The position numbers and the translations under genes were made by a program. Of a stretch of 64,000 bases of DNA, positions 44,438 through 57,940 are shown one piece after another (positions within the stretch are counted from its first letter, which is position 1; every line of letters starts with the position of its first letter). Location of the stretch: contig OZ316891.1 in assembly GCA_973895155.1 (NCBI GenBank), forward strand, positions 16,306,001 to 16,370,000, in the 5' to 3' direction. The notes beneath the pieces were generated by a model. That model saw nothing but the letters and a program-made list of their open reading frames with translations, had not been told where the DNA came from and made no database searches. Source of the stretch: Marsupella aquatica (Eukaryota > Marchantiophyta).

Positions 44438-47400
44438 TCTGTACTGCCATTGGTCCGTCCTCTGATAGATTACCTGCCTCTGACCGAGTTAACTTTTCAT
44501 CGGCCTGACTGGGTCCACCCTCGGATTCGGCCTCGGCTCGGAAATCATTCTCGGCTACGGCCTCAGCCTCGGCTACGGCCTCCCCGGCCTGCTCAAGAGG
44601 TGGATCTGGGATACCGGCCTCATTACTGAGTAGTTTGGCTTGGGCCGCGCCATCCCCACCTTTGGTGATAGCGGAATCTATTGCTGTGTTCATGCCGGAG
44701 GTTGGTACCGGTTTGAGTACGGCTTGAGGGGTCGAATAACCTCCGGACCCCGAAGGTTTCCGCTTCTTCTTCTTCACTATCTCCATAGCCGGTTCCTTCC
44801 CCTTGCCGCCAACGTCCGGCACCGGGCCGTGTGTCACGGCTGGTCCTTCGGCAATTACCACCCCAGGTAACTGGTTTGCCCCAACGGGAGATGGACCTGA
44901 TGCAGCTAAGCATTTAAATACTGTGGCTTGTTTCTTCAGCCGCTCTGTTTGGTTGTCGGCCCGCCGCTGTAGGTTCTTCATCTTCCTCGTGATTTCCTCC
45001 AACTCCTCCTGGGTCTCATCCAGGTCCTTACGTGCCTCCTCCAGCTTGTTTTTGGCTTCCTCCAATTCCCTGTGGGCTTCCTCCAATTCCTTCTTGGTGG
45101 TAGCCCTCTCCTCCTGGGTTGCTCTTAGCTCCTTGTCGAGCTTTGCTACGACCTCCGACTCCATGTTATTCATCTTGGCATAAGTCTGGTCGAGCTGGGC
45201 GTCCTTCTCCCTTAGGTCGGCCTTGAAGCTGGCCGTCAGGGATGCAAGCTCCTGCTGTAGCGCAACAATCCCTTGATAGGATTTCCCTAACTCGGCCTCC
45301 TTCTACTCAAGGGCTCTGCGGATGACCTCGAGCTCTTCCTTCAGCGCCCTCTCCCTTCTCTGAGCCTCCGCCATGACCCGTTTGTTGACTGCTATATGGG
45401 CCTCCTCTGCGTCTCTCAGCTCCTTCTTCCATTTCTCCCTGTCCTTGATTGCGTCGGCCAATTGTCCCTGTGTCTGAGTCAGTTTATCCTTGATAATCTG
45501 ATTATCAGCCTACGCGGTGTCCAACTGCCCCTGCATGATGTTCAGCTCATGCCGCTTAATCCGCAGTTCATCTTGGGCTTTCTTGGCCGCCCTTAGATCT
45601 TCAATCTCGGCTTCCATCCTCCTAAGCCGCCGGATGACCTCGTCCTTCTTGCTTCTCTCTAAAGCCACCGCTTCTTCTAATTGGTGCTTCTCCAACTGTT
45701 CCATATGGAAAAAGGGTCCTACCTCCAACTCCTCCCCAAAGATGTCGAGCGCAAGTTCCCCACATATCTCACCATACTCCATGGCTCTATTCTTAGCGTA
45801 GGTGGAGTAAGTAGAAGTGATCGGCATCGCCCATCGCGGCCTCTGCTCCCAAGCCGTCTTGCGGATCTCTTCAATCGTGGCTAGAGGTTTGCTTCCTTTT
45901 TCGGCTGGCCGCCTGATGTCCTCCGGCCAATCTCCTCCTGGAAAATCCTTTTCCCTAGCCAGGGCTGCCTTCTCTGCTTCCCTAAGTCGCTCCTGAAATT
46001 CCTGTGCCGTCTGCTTTATGCCGTCAAAGCTCGGGGGAGCGACATCAGGTGGGGGAGACTCGGGGCTGCTCTGCTGGCTTGGGTCTCCTCAAACTACTCT
46101 TGGGAGCGTGGGGATGAACCGGCCACAAGTCCTTACTCCTGGAACATGATGATCCGACCCATAGCCGGAGTCATCATTGCTGTAGTCCTCTACCGCCTCC
46201 TCCTCAGCTTGGACTACCGGCTTCTCCCGCTGTTCTCCTGGTTCTGTTGTTAACACGGCTTCACCTCTCACCGGTCTTGGTTCCTCCTCCGGCTTCCGTG
46301 TTGATCTCTTGTTCTCCTTGTCGTGGCCGGGAGCTACGGCCTGCTTCTCCTCGGCTTCGGGACTTAAGGCTCCGACATACATCCGGACTCCCGGCTCGTG
46401 TTCCGGCCTCCTTCTCTCCTTGACCCCAGTAAAGGGGTTTTCCCTTGTAAGCCGGCTTAGGCCCACCTCTGGAGCAGTGTCCTGCATTGGTGTCGTTGTC
46501 ATTGTCGTTGCCATTGCCGTTCTCTTTTCCTTCTCCAGTAATTTCAGCAGATTCTGCATGCCTGGTTGCTGCATTGGCAAGTCCTCCGTCCTTGGCCTAA
46601 ACACCTGCTCAATTGTAGGACTGTCGGGCGGGTTGGGTTTCTCCGTTGTCGGCGCCTGCTCCGGGTCCTCCTCCGGTGCTCTTGCCGATAGGGGAAGTAC
46701 TGGGGCAAAGATTTGACTTCTGGCATACCGGCACAACAGCGGCATGTGATAGCCAAGCCGGGACACGCTTCCCACGCCGATCACCTGCTGTTCCTCCTTC
46801 AAGATCTTCTTTAGTTGGTTGAGGAGGTACCCATTGTAATCCCGGCTTGGGTCTGGCCTTTCTGCCAGGTAGACCTGAGCCTTGCCGATCTCTGCCCTCG
46901 GTAAGTTACAATGCATGGTCACCCGCAAGAAGTCGATCATCTCTCCTATGTGCGGGTTGGTGCAGGTGTTCCGGAAGAAGCCATTCTTCGTTGATGGCCC
47001 GGGGAACGACCGGAACTCCTTGTCAGGCAAGGTCTTCCTGGTATCAACTTTGGTCTTATTGCTTATCGGCAAGCCAAACACTTCGGCAATCACCTTGGGA
47101 GTAAGATAGAAATCCTTCCCATATATCCTCGTGGAATTGGTCTCGGGTTCCCATGACCCCACGAATTCTAATAGGTCTGAATCCAGCACCTCCGGCTTCA
47201 GCCATGGTAATCTTACAAAGGCCTCTAAGCCGGATCCGGCCATGAAGCCTTGGTACTTCTTGGTCTGCATGGCCGTAAAGCATGCATCCTCCTCCCGTGC
47301 AAAATGTAGTTGCACCTCCTCTGGTAGGGTTGCCGCCCAGCCTTTCCAGGTGTCATCCCTGGTTGGAATGGCATTGATGGGATCGTCCTCCTCCTCTTCG

Positions 47401-48122
47401 GCTTCTCTCTGCCTCCTGCTCTGCTGCTTGGCTGGCTTCTTGGGTGCCGCCGACCTCGTTCTTTTTGCCGGGGTGGCTTCATCGTTGACGGCTCCCTTAC
47501 TCTTCATTTCGGCTCCCGTGGATGTCTCTCCTAGCACGGTTGCCTTTGTCCACCCCTCCGTGCTACCCTTCAACTACTAGTGTATGTTGTTGCAGCGTTT
47601 GATGGCTTCTCGGATGCGGACGACTCTATCTTCGCAAAACAGAAGATCGTCGAGCTGATTGGAAGTAGGAGTCCACAAGAACTCGGCCTTGATGAGTTTG
47701 CCTCCTAAGAAAGCCGTCTTTTGCAGCTCCCACAATCGAGCGAGCTCCTGCCATTCTCGAGCTACCCTTTCTGATTCTTTGTCCTCGTAAGTCTTGATGT
47801 ACTCAGTTGCCCGTTCGAACAGGCATCCCCAGAAATGTGCCGCTTGATTGACGTTGCTCATACCCTCCTTGAGTCGATCGTTGGTATCTGTTCCCACCCC
47901 GAGTGCTTGTCTAAGCAGTTGACAGCATTTGGCCTCCCGTAGTCGTCTGCCCAGTTCGTTCTTGCAAATGAGCCACTATTCCTCGCGAGCGGTCCTTACC
48001 CCTCTCCTCTTCCGGTCCTTCCTTCCGTTGATCCTTCCTAGCCGCTGACGCTTAGCGCGCCCTAACCCTAATCTTGTTTTCACCCCCAGTGTCCTTACCT
48101 CCGGCCTCGGCCCGGGTTCCAT
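44438..48122 (-). pseudogene. U3 ORF of element C, degenerate and 3'-truncated
   Basis: It aligns with the element A ORF from its ATG (48122) to near the C-terminal end, where LINE sequence begins. Segments conserved include FLWTPTSNQLDDLLF, GKDFYLTPKVIAEVFGLPI and the coiled coil. Stops at about 47579, 45305 and 45513 and others break it; the last two are CAG to TAG. It carries an extra acidic segment of about 30 codons near 46240-46330 (KRSTRKPEEEPRPVRGE) relative to element A, so the linker varies between subfamilies. Confidence 0.8.
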
Positions 48123-48147
48123 AGTCGCCCCTAATTGTTTATATTTT

Positions 48148-48247
48148 NNNNNNNNNNNNNNNNNNNNNNNNNNNNNNNNNNNNNNNNNNNNNNNNNNNNN
48201 NNNNNNNNNNNNNNNNNNNNNNNNNNNNNNNNNNNNNNNNNNNNNNN
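48148..48247. other. Assembly gap (100 N)
   Basis: Aligning both flanks to element A (29320 and 29645) shows about 324 bases should lie between them: the U3 start, PPT and pol C-terminus. The 100 Ns are a placeholder. Confidence 0.97.
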
Positions 48248-49972
48248 GGTGTGAATACTAATTGGTTTCAACTTTTTATCATACTGCTGCTTCATGGTTT
48301 TTTGTCTATATTCTATTCTCTCAGCTGAAATCATTCTTGCCTCCTCTAAAGCTTCTAATCTATATTCTCGCTCCTTTAGGCTCTCCTCCGCTGAGACTCT
48401 TTCCTCAATTGTAACTTGAAATGTCGGTATCTCAAGTTGCATGGGTACCAGAGCTTCTTGTCCAAAGGTTAAGAAAAAGGGTGTATGTCCGGTGGTGGAT
48501 TTATAGGCTAAATTATAAGCAAAAACAACAGCAAACAATTTATCATCCCAATCGAGTTTGTTTTGAGCTACTGTTTTGTTTAATATCTTTCCTATAATCC
48601 CATTGGCTCGTTCTGTCAACCCATTTGCCTTTGGATGGTAGGGAGTAGTAGGCCTATGTCTAACTAAATACTGCTCATTTAAACGACTAATTATATCATT
48701 CAGAAAATGGGTTCCTCTATCACTAACTAATTCTAGGGGTGCTCCATACTTGGTGAAGATCTGCTCATACATGAATCTAGCCGTAGTAATTGCATCATCC
48801 TTCGTGGTTGGTCTGGCCTCTACCCATTTAGTTTCATAATCCGTAGCCAGGATTATATACTTGTTTCGTCGGGGGTGGGTCAGTGGTTTCAGAGGTCCGA
48901 TGTAATCAATACCCCACTTCTCGAATGGTGCCAGAGGTAGAATAGGGTGTAGTGGATGTCTGGTGGACGCCCTTGGTCCTCCCGCTCGTTGACAAGGATC
49001 GCATTGTTTGATAAACTGATAGACATCCTTGTGCAAGGTGGGCCACCAATAACCGGCATTTAATATCTTTTTAGACGTGGTTACTGGGGCAAAATGTCCG
49101 CCGGCTTCTTCTCCATGCATAGCCCGTAAGACTCGTTTTACCTCTCCCTTTTCTAAACACCTTTGAATAGTGCCGCTGATTCCATACCTGTGTAGTACAC
49201 CCTTAATGTACTGATACTGTCTGACCTTCCGCAAAAAGACTGCGGCTTGTTCTCGGCTTAATCCTGGCTGTAATCTGGAAGTGCTGAGAAAATGTAAAAT
49301 CTCAGGGTACCATGTATCAGCTAATTCCACAACAAATAGCTCCTCGTCGGGGAATCGATCGTCGATGCAATCCTTGGCAGGTTCACCTGTGATTCTTGAA
49401 AAGAAGTCGGCATTGGCGTGTAACTTTCCCGGCTTGATCCTCAGCTCATAGTCAAACTCCTGTAATAGCAAAATCCATCTTGCTACTTTGCCTGTAAGGT
49501 CCGGCTTATTGACTAGGTACTTCAAACTTTCATGATCGGTATGAAAGATTACCTTGTACCCTAGTAAATAATGCCTAAACTTTTTACAGGAATAAATGAC
49601 TCCTAATGCTTCTCTCTCTGTGGTGGAGTAGTTCCGTTCGGCATCGGCAAGTTGACAGCTTGCGAACTATATGGGATGGTCCCTTCCTTTCTCATCCAAC
49701 TGACTTAGTACTGAGCCGATACAGAAGCCCGAGACATCTACTAAAACATGAAAATCTTTGTTCCAGTCCGGTGCTATCATGACTGGGGCCTCTACTAACA
49801 TTTGCTTCAATTCTACCACCGCCGTTACTCGTTCGGGTGTGGGTTCAAAGTCTGCTCCTGCCTTGAGCATGTTGGTTAATGGTAAAGCTAGCTTGGCAAA
49901 ATCCTTGATGAACCGGCGATAGTAACCAATGCATCCCAAGAAGGATCTTACATCCTTTATGTTCTTAGGTTG
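48248..49972 (-). pseudogene. Pol of element C, part 2: end of RT, RNase H, integrase
   Basis: Frames at 49939-49667 (GCIGYYRRFIKDFAKLAL, RNase H start with VLVDVSGF) and 49525-48248 (rest of RNase H, HHCC finger, integrase core with GIDYIGPLKPL, VSDRGTHFL and TERANG) match element A closely. The frame is broken near 49600-49670. The segment is cut at 49972 by solo LTR B and runs into the gap at 48248. Confidence 0.88.
49968..49972. repeat. Target-site duplication of solo LTR B, left copy
   Basis: GGTTG, repeated at 58366-58370. Removing the LTR and one copy restores the pol sequence seen in element A at about 31370. Confidence 0.92.
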
Positions 49973-50087
49973 TGTGATGCCTAGCCAGGAATCACTCGGC
50001 CAGTTAAGTGGGTAAAGCAGGAGTGCACCCTAGAAACACCTTAGTATAGGGACAAAACAAGGAAAATATAAACAATTAGGGGCGACT

Positions 50088-53000
50088 ATGGAACCCAGGC
50101 CGAGGCCGGAGGTAAGGACGTTGGGGGTGAAAACAAGATTAGGGTTAGGGCGCGCTAAGCATCGGCGGCTAGGAAGGATCAACGGGAGAAAGGACCGGAA
50201 GAGGAGAGGGGTAAGGAGCGCTTGCAAGAGATGGTGGCTCATTTGCGAGCATGAACTAGGGAGACGACTACGGGAGGCCAACTACTATTAGCTGCTTAGG
50301 CAAGCACTCGGGGAGAGAGTAGATACCGACGATCGACCTAAGGAGGGTATGAGCAACGTCAATCAAGCGGCACATTTCTGGGGATGCCTGTTCGAACGGG
50401 CAACTAAGTACATCAAGACTTACGAGGACGAAGAATCAGAAAGGGCAGCTCGAGAACGATAGGAGCTCGCTCGATTGTGGGAGCTGCAAAAGACGGCTTT
50501 CTTAGGAGGCAAACTCATCAAGGCCGAGTTCTTGTGGACTCCTACTTCCAATCAGCTCGACGATCTTCTGTTTTGCGAAGACAGAATCATCGGCATTCGA
50601 GAGGCCATCAAGAATTGCAACGACATACACTGGGAATTGAAGGGTAGCACGGAAAGGTGGACCTAGGCAACGGTGCTAGGAGAAACCTCCACGGCAGCCG
50701 AGATGAAGAGGAAGGGAGCCATCAACGATGAAGCCACCCTGGAAAAAAGAACGAGGTCGGCGGCACCAAAGAAGCCAGCCGAGCAGCAGAGCAGGAGGTA
50801 GGGAGAAGCCGAAGAGGAGGAGGTCGATCCCATCAATGCCATTCCAACCAGGGATGACACCTGGAAGGGCTGGGCGGCAACCCTACCAGCGGAGGTGCAA
50901 CTACATTTTGCACGGGAGGAGGATGCATGCTTTACGGCCATGCAGACCAAGAAGTACCAAGGCTTCATGGCCGGATCCGGCTTAGAGGCCTTTGTAAGAT
51001 TACCATGGCTGAAGCCGGAGGTACCGGATTCAGACCTATTAGAATTCGTGGGGTCATGGGAACCCGAGACCAATTGCACGAGGATATATGGGAAGGATTT
51101 CTATCTTACTCCCAAGGTGATTCCCGAAGTGTTTGGCTTGCCGATAGGCAATAAGACCAAAGTTGATACCAGGAAGACCTTGCCTGACAAGGAGTTTTGG
51201 TCGTTCCCCGGGCCATCAACGAAGAATGGCTTCTTCCGGAACACCTGCACCAACCCGCACATAGGAGAGATGATCCACTTCTTGCGGGTGACCATGCATT
51301 GTAACTTGCCGAGGGCAGAGATCGGCAAGGCACAGGTCTATCTGGCAGAGAGGCTAGACCCAAGCCGGGACTACAATGGGTACCTCCTCAACCAATTGAA
51401 GAAGATCTTAAAGGAGGAGTAGCAGGTAATTGACATGGGGAGCGTGTCGCGGCTTGGCTATCACATGCCGCTGTTGTGCCGGTATGCCAGAGGTCAGACC
51501 TTTGCCCCAGTACTTCCCCTGTAGGTAAGGGCACCCGAGGAAGCCCCAGCACCGAGGCCGGTAGCAGAGAAGCCTCAACCACCTGTTAGCCCTACGATTG
51601 AGCAGGTGTTTAGGCCAAGGAAGGAAGACTTGCCGATGCAGCAACCAAGCATACAGAATCTGCTGAAAATGCTGGAGAAGGAAAAGACGGCACCAGCACC
51701 GGCTTCAGCAGCAACACCAATACAGGACACTGCCCCAGAGGTCAACCTAAGCAGAATCAGGCCAGAATCCAAGCCGGGTGTTCGAATGTACGTGGGAGTC
51801 TCAAGCTCTGAATCTGAGGTAGAATTGCCTGAAGCTCCTACCGACGAAGAAGAGAGGGAGAAGCCGGAAGTCCAAGAAGTAGAGGAGGCAGTGGAGGACT
51901 ACAGCCATGATAACTCCGGCTATGGGTTGGACCATCACGTTCCAGGAGTAAGGACCTGTGGCCGGTTTATCCCCACACTTCCAAGGGTAGTACGGGGGGA
52001 CCCCAACCAGCAGAGTAGCCCTGAGTCTCCCCCACCAGATGTTGCTCCCCCGAGCTTTGACGGCATAAAACAGACGGCGCAGGAATTTCAGGAGCGAATC
52101 AGGCAGGAAGAGAAGGCAGCCCTGGCCAGGGAAAAGGATTTGCCAGGAGGAGATTGGCCGGAGGACATCAGGCGGCTAGCCGAAAAAGGAAGCAAACCTC
52201 TAGCCACGATTGAAGAGATCTGCAAGACGGCTTGGGAGCAGAGGCCACGATGGGCGATGCCGATCACTTCTACTTATTCCACCTACGCTAAGAATAGAGC
52301 CATGGAGTATGGTGAGATGTGTGGGGAACTTGCGCTCGGCATCTTTGGGGAGGAGTTGGAGGTAGGACCCTTTTTCCATAGGGAGCAGTTGGAGAAGAAC
52401 CAATTAGAAGAAGCGGTGGCTTTAGAGAGAAGCAAGAAGGACGAGGTCATCCGACGGCTTAGGAGGATGGAAGCCGAGATTGAAGATCTAAGGGCGGCCA
52501 AGAAAGCCCAAGATGAACTGCGGATTAAGCGGCATGAGCTGAACATGATGCAGGGGTAGTTGGACACCGCGCAGGCTGATAATTAGATTATCAAGGATAA
52601 ACTGACTCAGACCCAGGGAGAATTGGCCGACGCAATCAAGGACAGGGAGAAATGGAAGAAGGAGCTGAGAAACGCAGAGGAGGCCCATATAGCAATCAAC
52701 AACCGGGTCACGGCGGAGACTCAGAGAAGGGAGAGGGCGCTGAAGGGGGAGCTCGAGAAAATCCGCAGAGTCCTTGAGCAGAAGGACGCCGAGTTAGGGA
52801 AATCCTATCAAAGGATTATTGCGCTACAGCAAGAGCTTGCATCCCTGACGGCCAGCTTCAAGGCCGACCTGCGGGAGAAGGACGCCCAGCTCGACCAGAC
52901 TTATGCCAAGATGAATAACATGGAGTCTGAGGTCGTAGCGGAGCTCGACAAGGAGCTGAGAGCAACCCGGGAGGAGAGGGCTACCACCAAGAAGGAATTG

Positions 53001-53690
53001 GAGGAAGCCCACAGGGAATTGGAGGAAGCCAAAAACGAGCAGGAGAAGGCACGTAAGGACCTGGATGAGACCCAGGAGGAGTTGGAGGAAATCACAAGGA
53101 AGATGGAGAACCTACAACGGCGGGCCGACAACCAAACTGAGCGGCTGAAGAAACAAGCCGCAGTATTTAAATTCTTAGCTGCATCAGGTCCATCTCCCGT
53201 TGGGGCAAACCAGTTACCAGGGGTGGTAATTACCGAAGGTTCAGCCATGACACACGGCCCGGTGCCGAACGTTGGCGGCAAAGGGAAGGAACAGGCTATG
53301 GAGATAGTGAAGAAGAAGAAGCGGAAACCTTCGGGGTCCGGAGGATATTCGACCCCTCAAGCCGTACTCAAACCAACGCCAACCTCCGGCATGAACACGG
53401 CAATAGATTCCGCTATCACCAAAGGTGGGGATGGCGCGGCCCAAGCCAAACTACTCAGTAATGAGGCCGGTATCCCAGATCCACCTCTTGAGCAGGCCGG
53501 GGAGACAGAGGCTGGGGCCGTAACCGAGAATGATTCCCGAGCCGATGCCGAAGCCGAGGGTGGGCCCAGTCAGGCCGATGAAAAGTTGACTCAATCAGAG
53601 GCAGGTAATCTGTCAGAGGACAGACCAACGGTAGTGGTTGCGGAGGAAGCATTGGGGGCATCCATTGAGGATCCACCACCGGTGTCGTGA
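50088..53690 (+). pseudogene. U3 ORF, first copy in solo LTR B (eight in-frame TAGs)
   Basis: From ATG 50088 to TGA 53690 the frame holds for 1,201 codons with no frameshift. It is interrupted only by TAG at 50289, 50460, 50664, 50799, 51420, 51522, 52557 and 52584. At each, the second copy or element A has a glutamine codon (CAG in nearly all). The protein order is as in element A: basic start, helical domain, globular domain with GKDFYLTPKVIPEVFGLPI, linker, coiled coil (about 52400-53160), KKKRKPSGSG and an acidic/Gly/Ala tail. The C-terminal tail differs from element A (GMNTAIDSAITKGGDGAAQA). Confidence 0.85.
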
Positions 53691-53949
53691 CGGTGCAAGG
53701 GCGCCGTTCCTTTTAGGAAGGGCGGACGTGGAGGTAGGAGGTGTGAGTGGGCAGGGCGGGCGCTGATCTCCAAGTTTAGGATTAGGATCAGGACCAGGAG
53801 CGGCCCTGACACTTAGCTTAGTGGGATTGCGGTTCCACTGGTAGGAGCAACACTTGTGCTCCTGCCTTGCTGTACATAGGTAGTTTCGGGCAGGTAGGTT
53901 ACTGTTAGGTAGATTAGGCTTACGCTGCAAAGAATTAGGCGGATCCACG

Positions 53950-56900
53950 GGAGAAAGGACCGGAAGAGGAGAGGGGTAAGGAGCGCTTGCAGGAGATGGT
54001 GGCTCATTTGCAAGCACAAACTAGGCAGACGACTACGGGAGGCCAACTACTATCAGCTGCTTAGGCAAGCACTTGGGGAGAGAGTAGATACCGACAATCG
54101 ACCTAAGGAGGGTATGAGCAACGTCAATCAAGCGGCACATTTTTGGGGATGCCTGTTCAAACGGGCAACTGAGTACATCAAGACTTACGAGGACGAAGAA
54201 TCAGAAAGGGCAGCTCGAGAACGACAAGAGCTCGCTCGATTGTGGGAGCTACAAAAGACGGCTTTCTTAGGAGGCGAACTCATCAAGGCCAAGTTCTTGT
54301 GGACTCCTACTTCCAATCAGCTCGACGATCTTCTGTTTTGCGAAGACAGAATCATCGGCATTCGAGAGGCCATCAAGAATTGCAACGACATACACTGGGA
54401 ATTGAAGGGTAGCACGGAAAGGTGGACCCAGGCAACGGTGCTAGGAGAAACCTCCACGGCAGCCGAGATGAAGAGGAAGGGAGCCGTCAACGATGAAGCC
54501 ACCCCAGCAAAAAGAACGAGGTCGGCGGCACCAAAGAAGCCAGCCGAGCAGCAGAGCAGGAGGCAGGGAGAAGCCGAAGAGGAGGAGGTCAATCCCATCA
54601 ATGCCATTCCAACCAGGGATGACACCTGGAAGGGCTGGGCGGCAACCCTACCAGCGGAGGTGCAACTACATTTTGCACGGGAGGAGGATGCATGCTTTAC
54701 GGCCATGCAGACCAAGAAGTACCAAGGCTTCATGGCCGGATCCGGCTTAGAGGCCTTTGTAAGATTACCATGGCTGAAGCCGGAGGTACCGGATTCAGAC
54801 CTATTAGAATTCGTGGGGTCATGGGAACCCGAGACCAATTGCACGAGGATATATGGGAAGGATTTCTATCTTACTCCCAAGGTGATTGCCGAAGTGTTTG
54901 GCTTGCCGATAGGCAATAAGACCAAAGTTGATACCAGGAAGACCTTGCCTGACAAGGAGTTTTGGTCGTTCCCCGGGCCATCAACGAAGAATGGCTTCTT
55001 CCGGAACACCTGCACCAACCCGCACATAGGAGAGATGATCGACTTCTTGCGGGTGACCATGCATTGTAACTTGCCGAGGGCAGAGATTGGCAAAGCACAG
55101 GTCTATCTGGCAGAGAGGCCAGACCCAAGCGGGGACTACAATGGGTACCTCCTCAACCAATTGAAGAAGATCTTAAAGGAGGAGCAGTAGGTAATCGGCA
55201 TGGGGAGCGTGTCGCGGCTTGGCTATCACATGCCGCTGTTGTGCCGGTATGCCAGAGGTCAGACCTTTGCCCCAGTACTTCCCCTGCAGGGAAGGGCACC
55301 CGAGGAAGCTCCAGCACCGAGGCCGGTAGCAGAGAAGCCTCAACCACCTGTTAGCCCTACGATTGAGCAGGTGTTTAGGCCAAGGAAGGAAGACTTGCCA
55401 ATGCAGCAACCAAGCATACAGAATGTGCTGAAAATGCTAGAGAAGGAAAAGACGGCACCGGCTTTGGCAGCACCACCAATACAGGACACTGCCCCAGAGA
55501 TCAACCTAAGCAGAGTCAGGCCAGAATCCAAGCCGGGTGTTCGAATGTACGTGGGAGTCTCAAGCTCTGAATCTGAGGCAGAATTGCCTGAAGCTCCTAC
55601 CGACGAAGAAGAGAGGGAGAAGCCGGAAGTCCAAGAAGTAGAGGAGGCAGTGGAGGACTGCAACCATGATAACTCCGGCTATGGGTCGGACCATCACGTT
55701 CCAGGAGTAAGGACCTATGGCCGGTTTATCCCCACATTTCCAAGGGTAGTACGAGGGGACCCCAACCAGCAGAGTAGCCCTGAGTCTCCCCCACCAGATG
55801 TTGCTCCCCCGAGCTTTGACGGCATAAAACAGACGGCGCAGGAATTTCAGGAGCGAATCAGGCAGGAAGAGAAGGCAGCCCTGGCTAGGGAAAAGGATTT
55901 GCCAGGAGGAGATTGGCCGGAGGACATCAGGCGTCTAGCCGAAAAAGGAAGCAAACCTCTAGCCACGATTGAAGAGATCTGCAAGACGGCTTGGGAGCAG
56001 AGGCCGCGATGGGCAATGCCGATCACTTCTACTTATTCCACCTACGCTAAGAATAGAGCCATGGAGTATGGTGAGATGTGTGGGGAACTTGCGCTCGACA
56101 TCTTTGGGGAGGAGTTGGAGGTAGGACCCTTTTTCCATATGGAGCAGTTGGAGAAGCACCAATTAGAAGAAGCGGTGGCTTTAGAGAGAAGCAAGAAGGA
56201 CGAGGTCATTCGGCGGCTTAGGAGGATGGAAGCCGAGATTGAAGATCTAAGGGCGGCCAAGAAAGCCCAAGATGAACTGCGGATTAAGCGGCATGAGCTG
56301 AACATCATGCAGGGGCAGTTGGACACAGCGCAGGCTGATAATCAGATTATCAAGGATAAACTGACTCAGACCCAGGGAGAATTGGCCGATGCAATCAAGG
56401 ACAGGGAGAAATGGAAGAAGGAGCTGAGAGACGCAGAGGAGGCCCATATAGCAGTCAACAACCGGGTCACGGCGGAGACTCAAAGAAAGGAATGGGCGTT
56501 GAAGGGGGAGCTCGAGAAAATCCGCAGAGTCCTTGAGCAGAAGGAGGCCGAGTTAGGGAAATCCTATCAAGGGATTATTGCGCTACAGCAGGAGCTTGCA
56601 TCCCTGACAGCCAGCTTCAAGGCCGACCTGCGGGAGAAGGACGCCCAGCTCGACCAGACTTATGCCAAGATGAATAACATGGAGTCTGAGGTCATAGCGG
56701 AGCTCGACAAGGAGCTAAGAGCAACCCGGGAGGAGAGGGCTACCACCAAGAAGGAATTGGAGGAAGCCCACAAGGAATTGGAGGAAGCCAAAAATGAGCT
56801 GGAGGAGGCACGTAAGGACCTGGATGAGACCCAGGAGGAGTTGGAGGAAATCACGAGGAAGATGGAGAACCTACAGCGGCGGGCCGACAACCAAACGGAG

Positions 56901-57449
56901 CGGCTAAAGAAACAAGCCGCAGTATTTAAATGCTTAGCTGCATCAGGTCCATCTCCCGTTGGGGCAAACCAGTTACCAGGGGTGGTAATTACCGAAGGAC
57001 CAGCTGTGACACACGGCCCGGTGCCGGACGTTGATGGCAAAGGGAAGGAACAGGCCGTGGAAATAGTGAAGAAGAAGAAGCGGAAACCTTCGGGGTCCGA
57101 AGGTTATTCGACCCCTCAAGCCGTACTCAAACCGGCACCAACCTCCGGCATGAACACGGCAATAGATTCCGCTATCACCAAAGGTGGGGATGGCGCGGCC
57201 CAAGCCAAACTACTCAGTAATGAGGCCGGTATCCCAGATCCACCTCTTGAGCAGGCCGGGGAGACAGAGGCTGGGGCCGTAACCGAGAATGATTCTCGAG
57301 CCGATGCCGAAGCCGAGGGTGGGCCTAGTCAGGCCGATGAAAAGTTGACTTGGTCAGAGGCAGGTAATCTGTCAGAGGACGGACCAACTGCAGTGGTTGC
57401 GGAGGAAGCATTGGGGGCGTCCATTGAGGATCCACCACCGGTGTCATGA
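53950..57449 (+). pseudogene. U3 ORF, second copy in solo LTR B (lacks start, one TAG)
   Basis: The duplication starts about 30 codons into the ORF, so the first methionine and basic start are missing; the first in-frame ATG is 54114. The frame then runs to TGA 57449 with one stop, TAG at 55188-55190, again at a glutamine codon. The protein is highly similar to the element A copies through the globular domain and coiled coil. Confidence 0.85.
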
Positions 57450-57940
57450 CGGTGCAAGAGCGCCGTTCCTTTTAGGAAGGGCGGACGTGGAGGTAGGAGG
57501 CGTGAGTGGGCAGGGCGGGCGTTGATCTCCAAGTTTAGGATTAGGATCAGGACCAGGAGCGGCCCTGACACTTAGCTTAGTGGGATTGCGGTTCCACTGG
57601 TAGGAGCAACACTTGTGCTCCTGCCTTGCTGTACATAGGTAGTTTCGGGCAGGTAGGTTACTATTAGGTAGATTAGGTTTACGCTGAAAAGAATTAGGCG
57701 GATCCACTACTAGGATAAGTACCTGGGCAGCGGGGAGCTCCTGGCCTCTTCTTTATCAAGTTTTTAGTTTGCACCAGCCGGGCTGGGATCAAGTAGTAAG
57801 AGAAGCTCTCGGTTAGTCATACCGTGACCTTGTGTATATTCATGTTTCCTCATGCCTAAGAGCTGAATAGAGTTGGCCTCACGGCTTAGTTCGCAGAGCT
57901 TGTGTATGAGATGTACTGTTTGTATGGCAAGTGCATGGTA

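Noticed and set aside
50088-53690. TAG codons as recoded or suppressed glutamine, or as C-to-U RNA-edited sites
   Set aside because: TAG arises from CAG by C-to-T in DNA; related copies have CAG, and other genes in the window use TAG as a normal stop (pol at 29399). Mutation is the simpler cause. No suppressor tRNA was seen.
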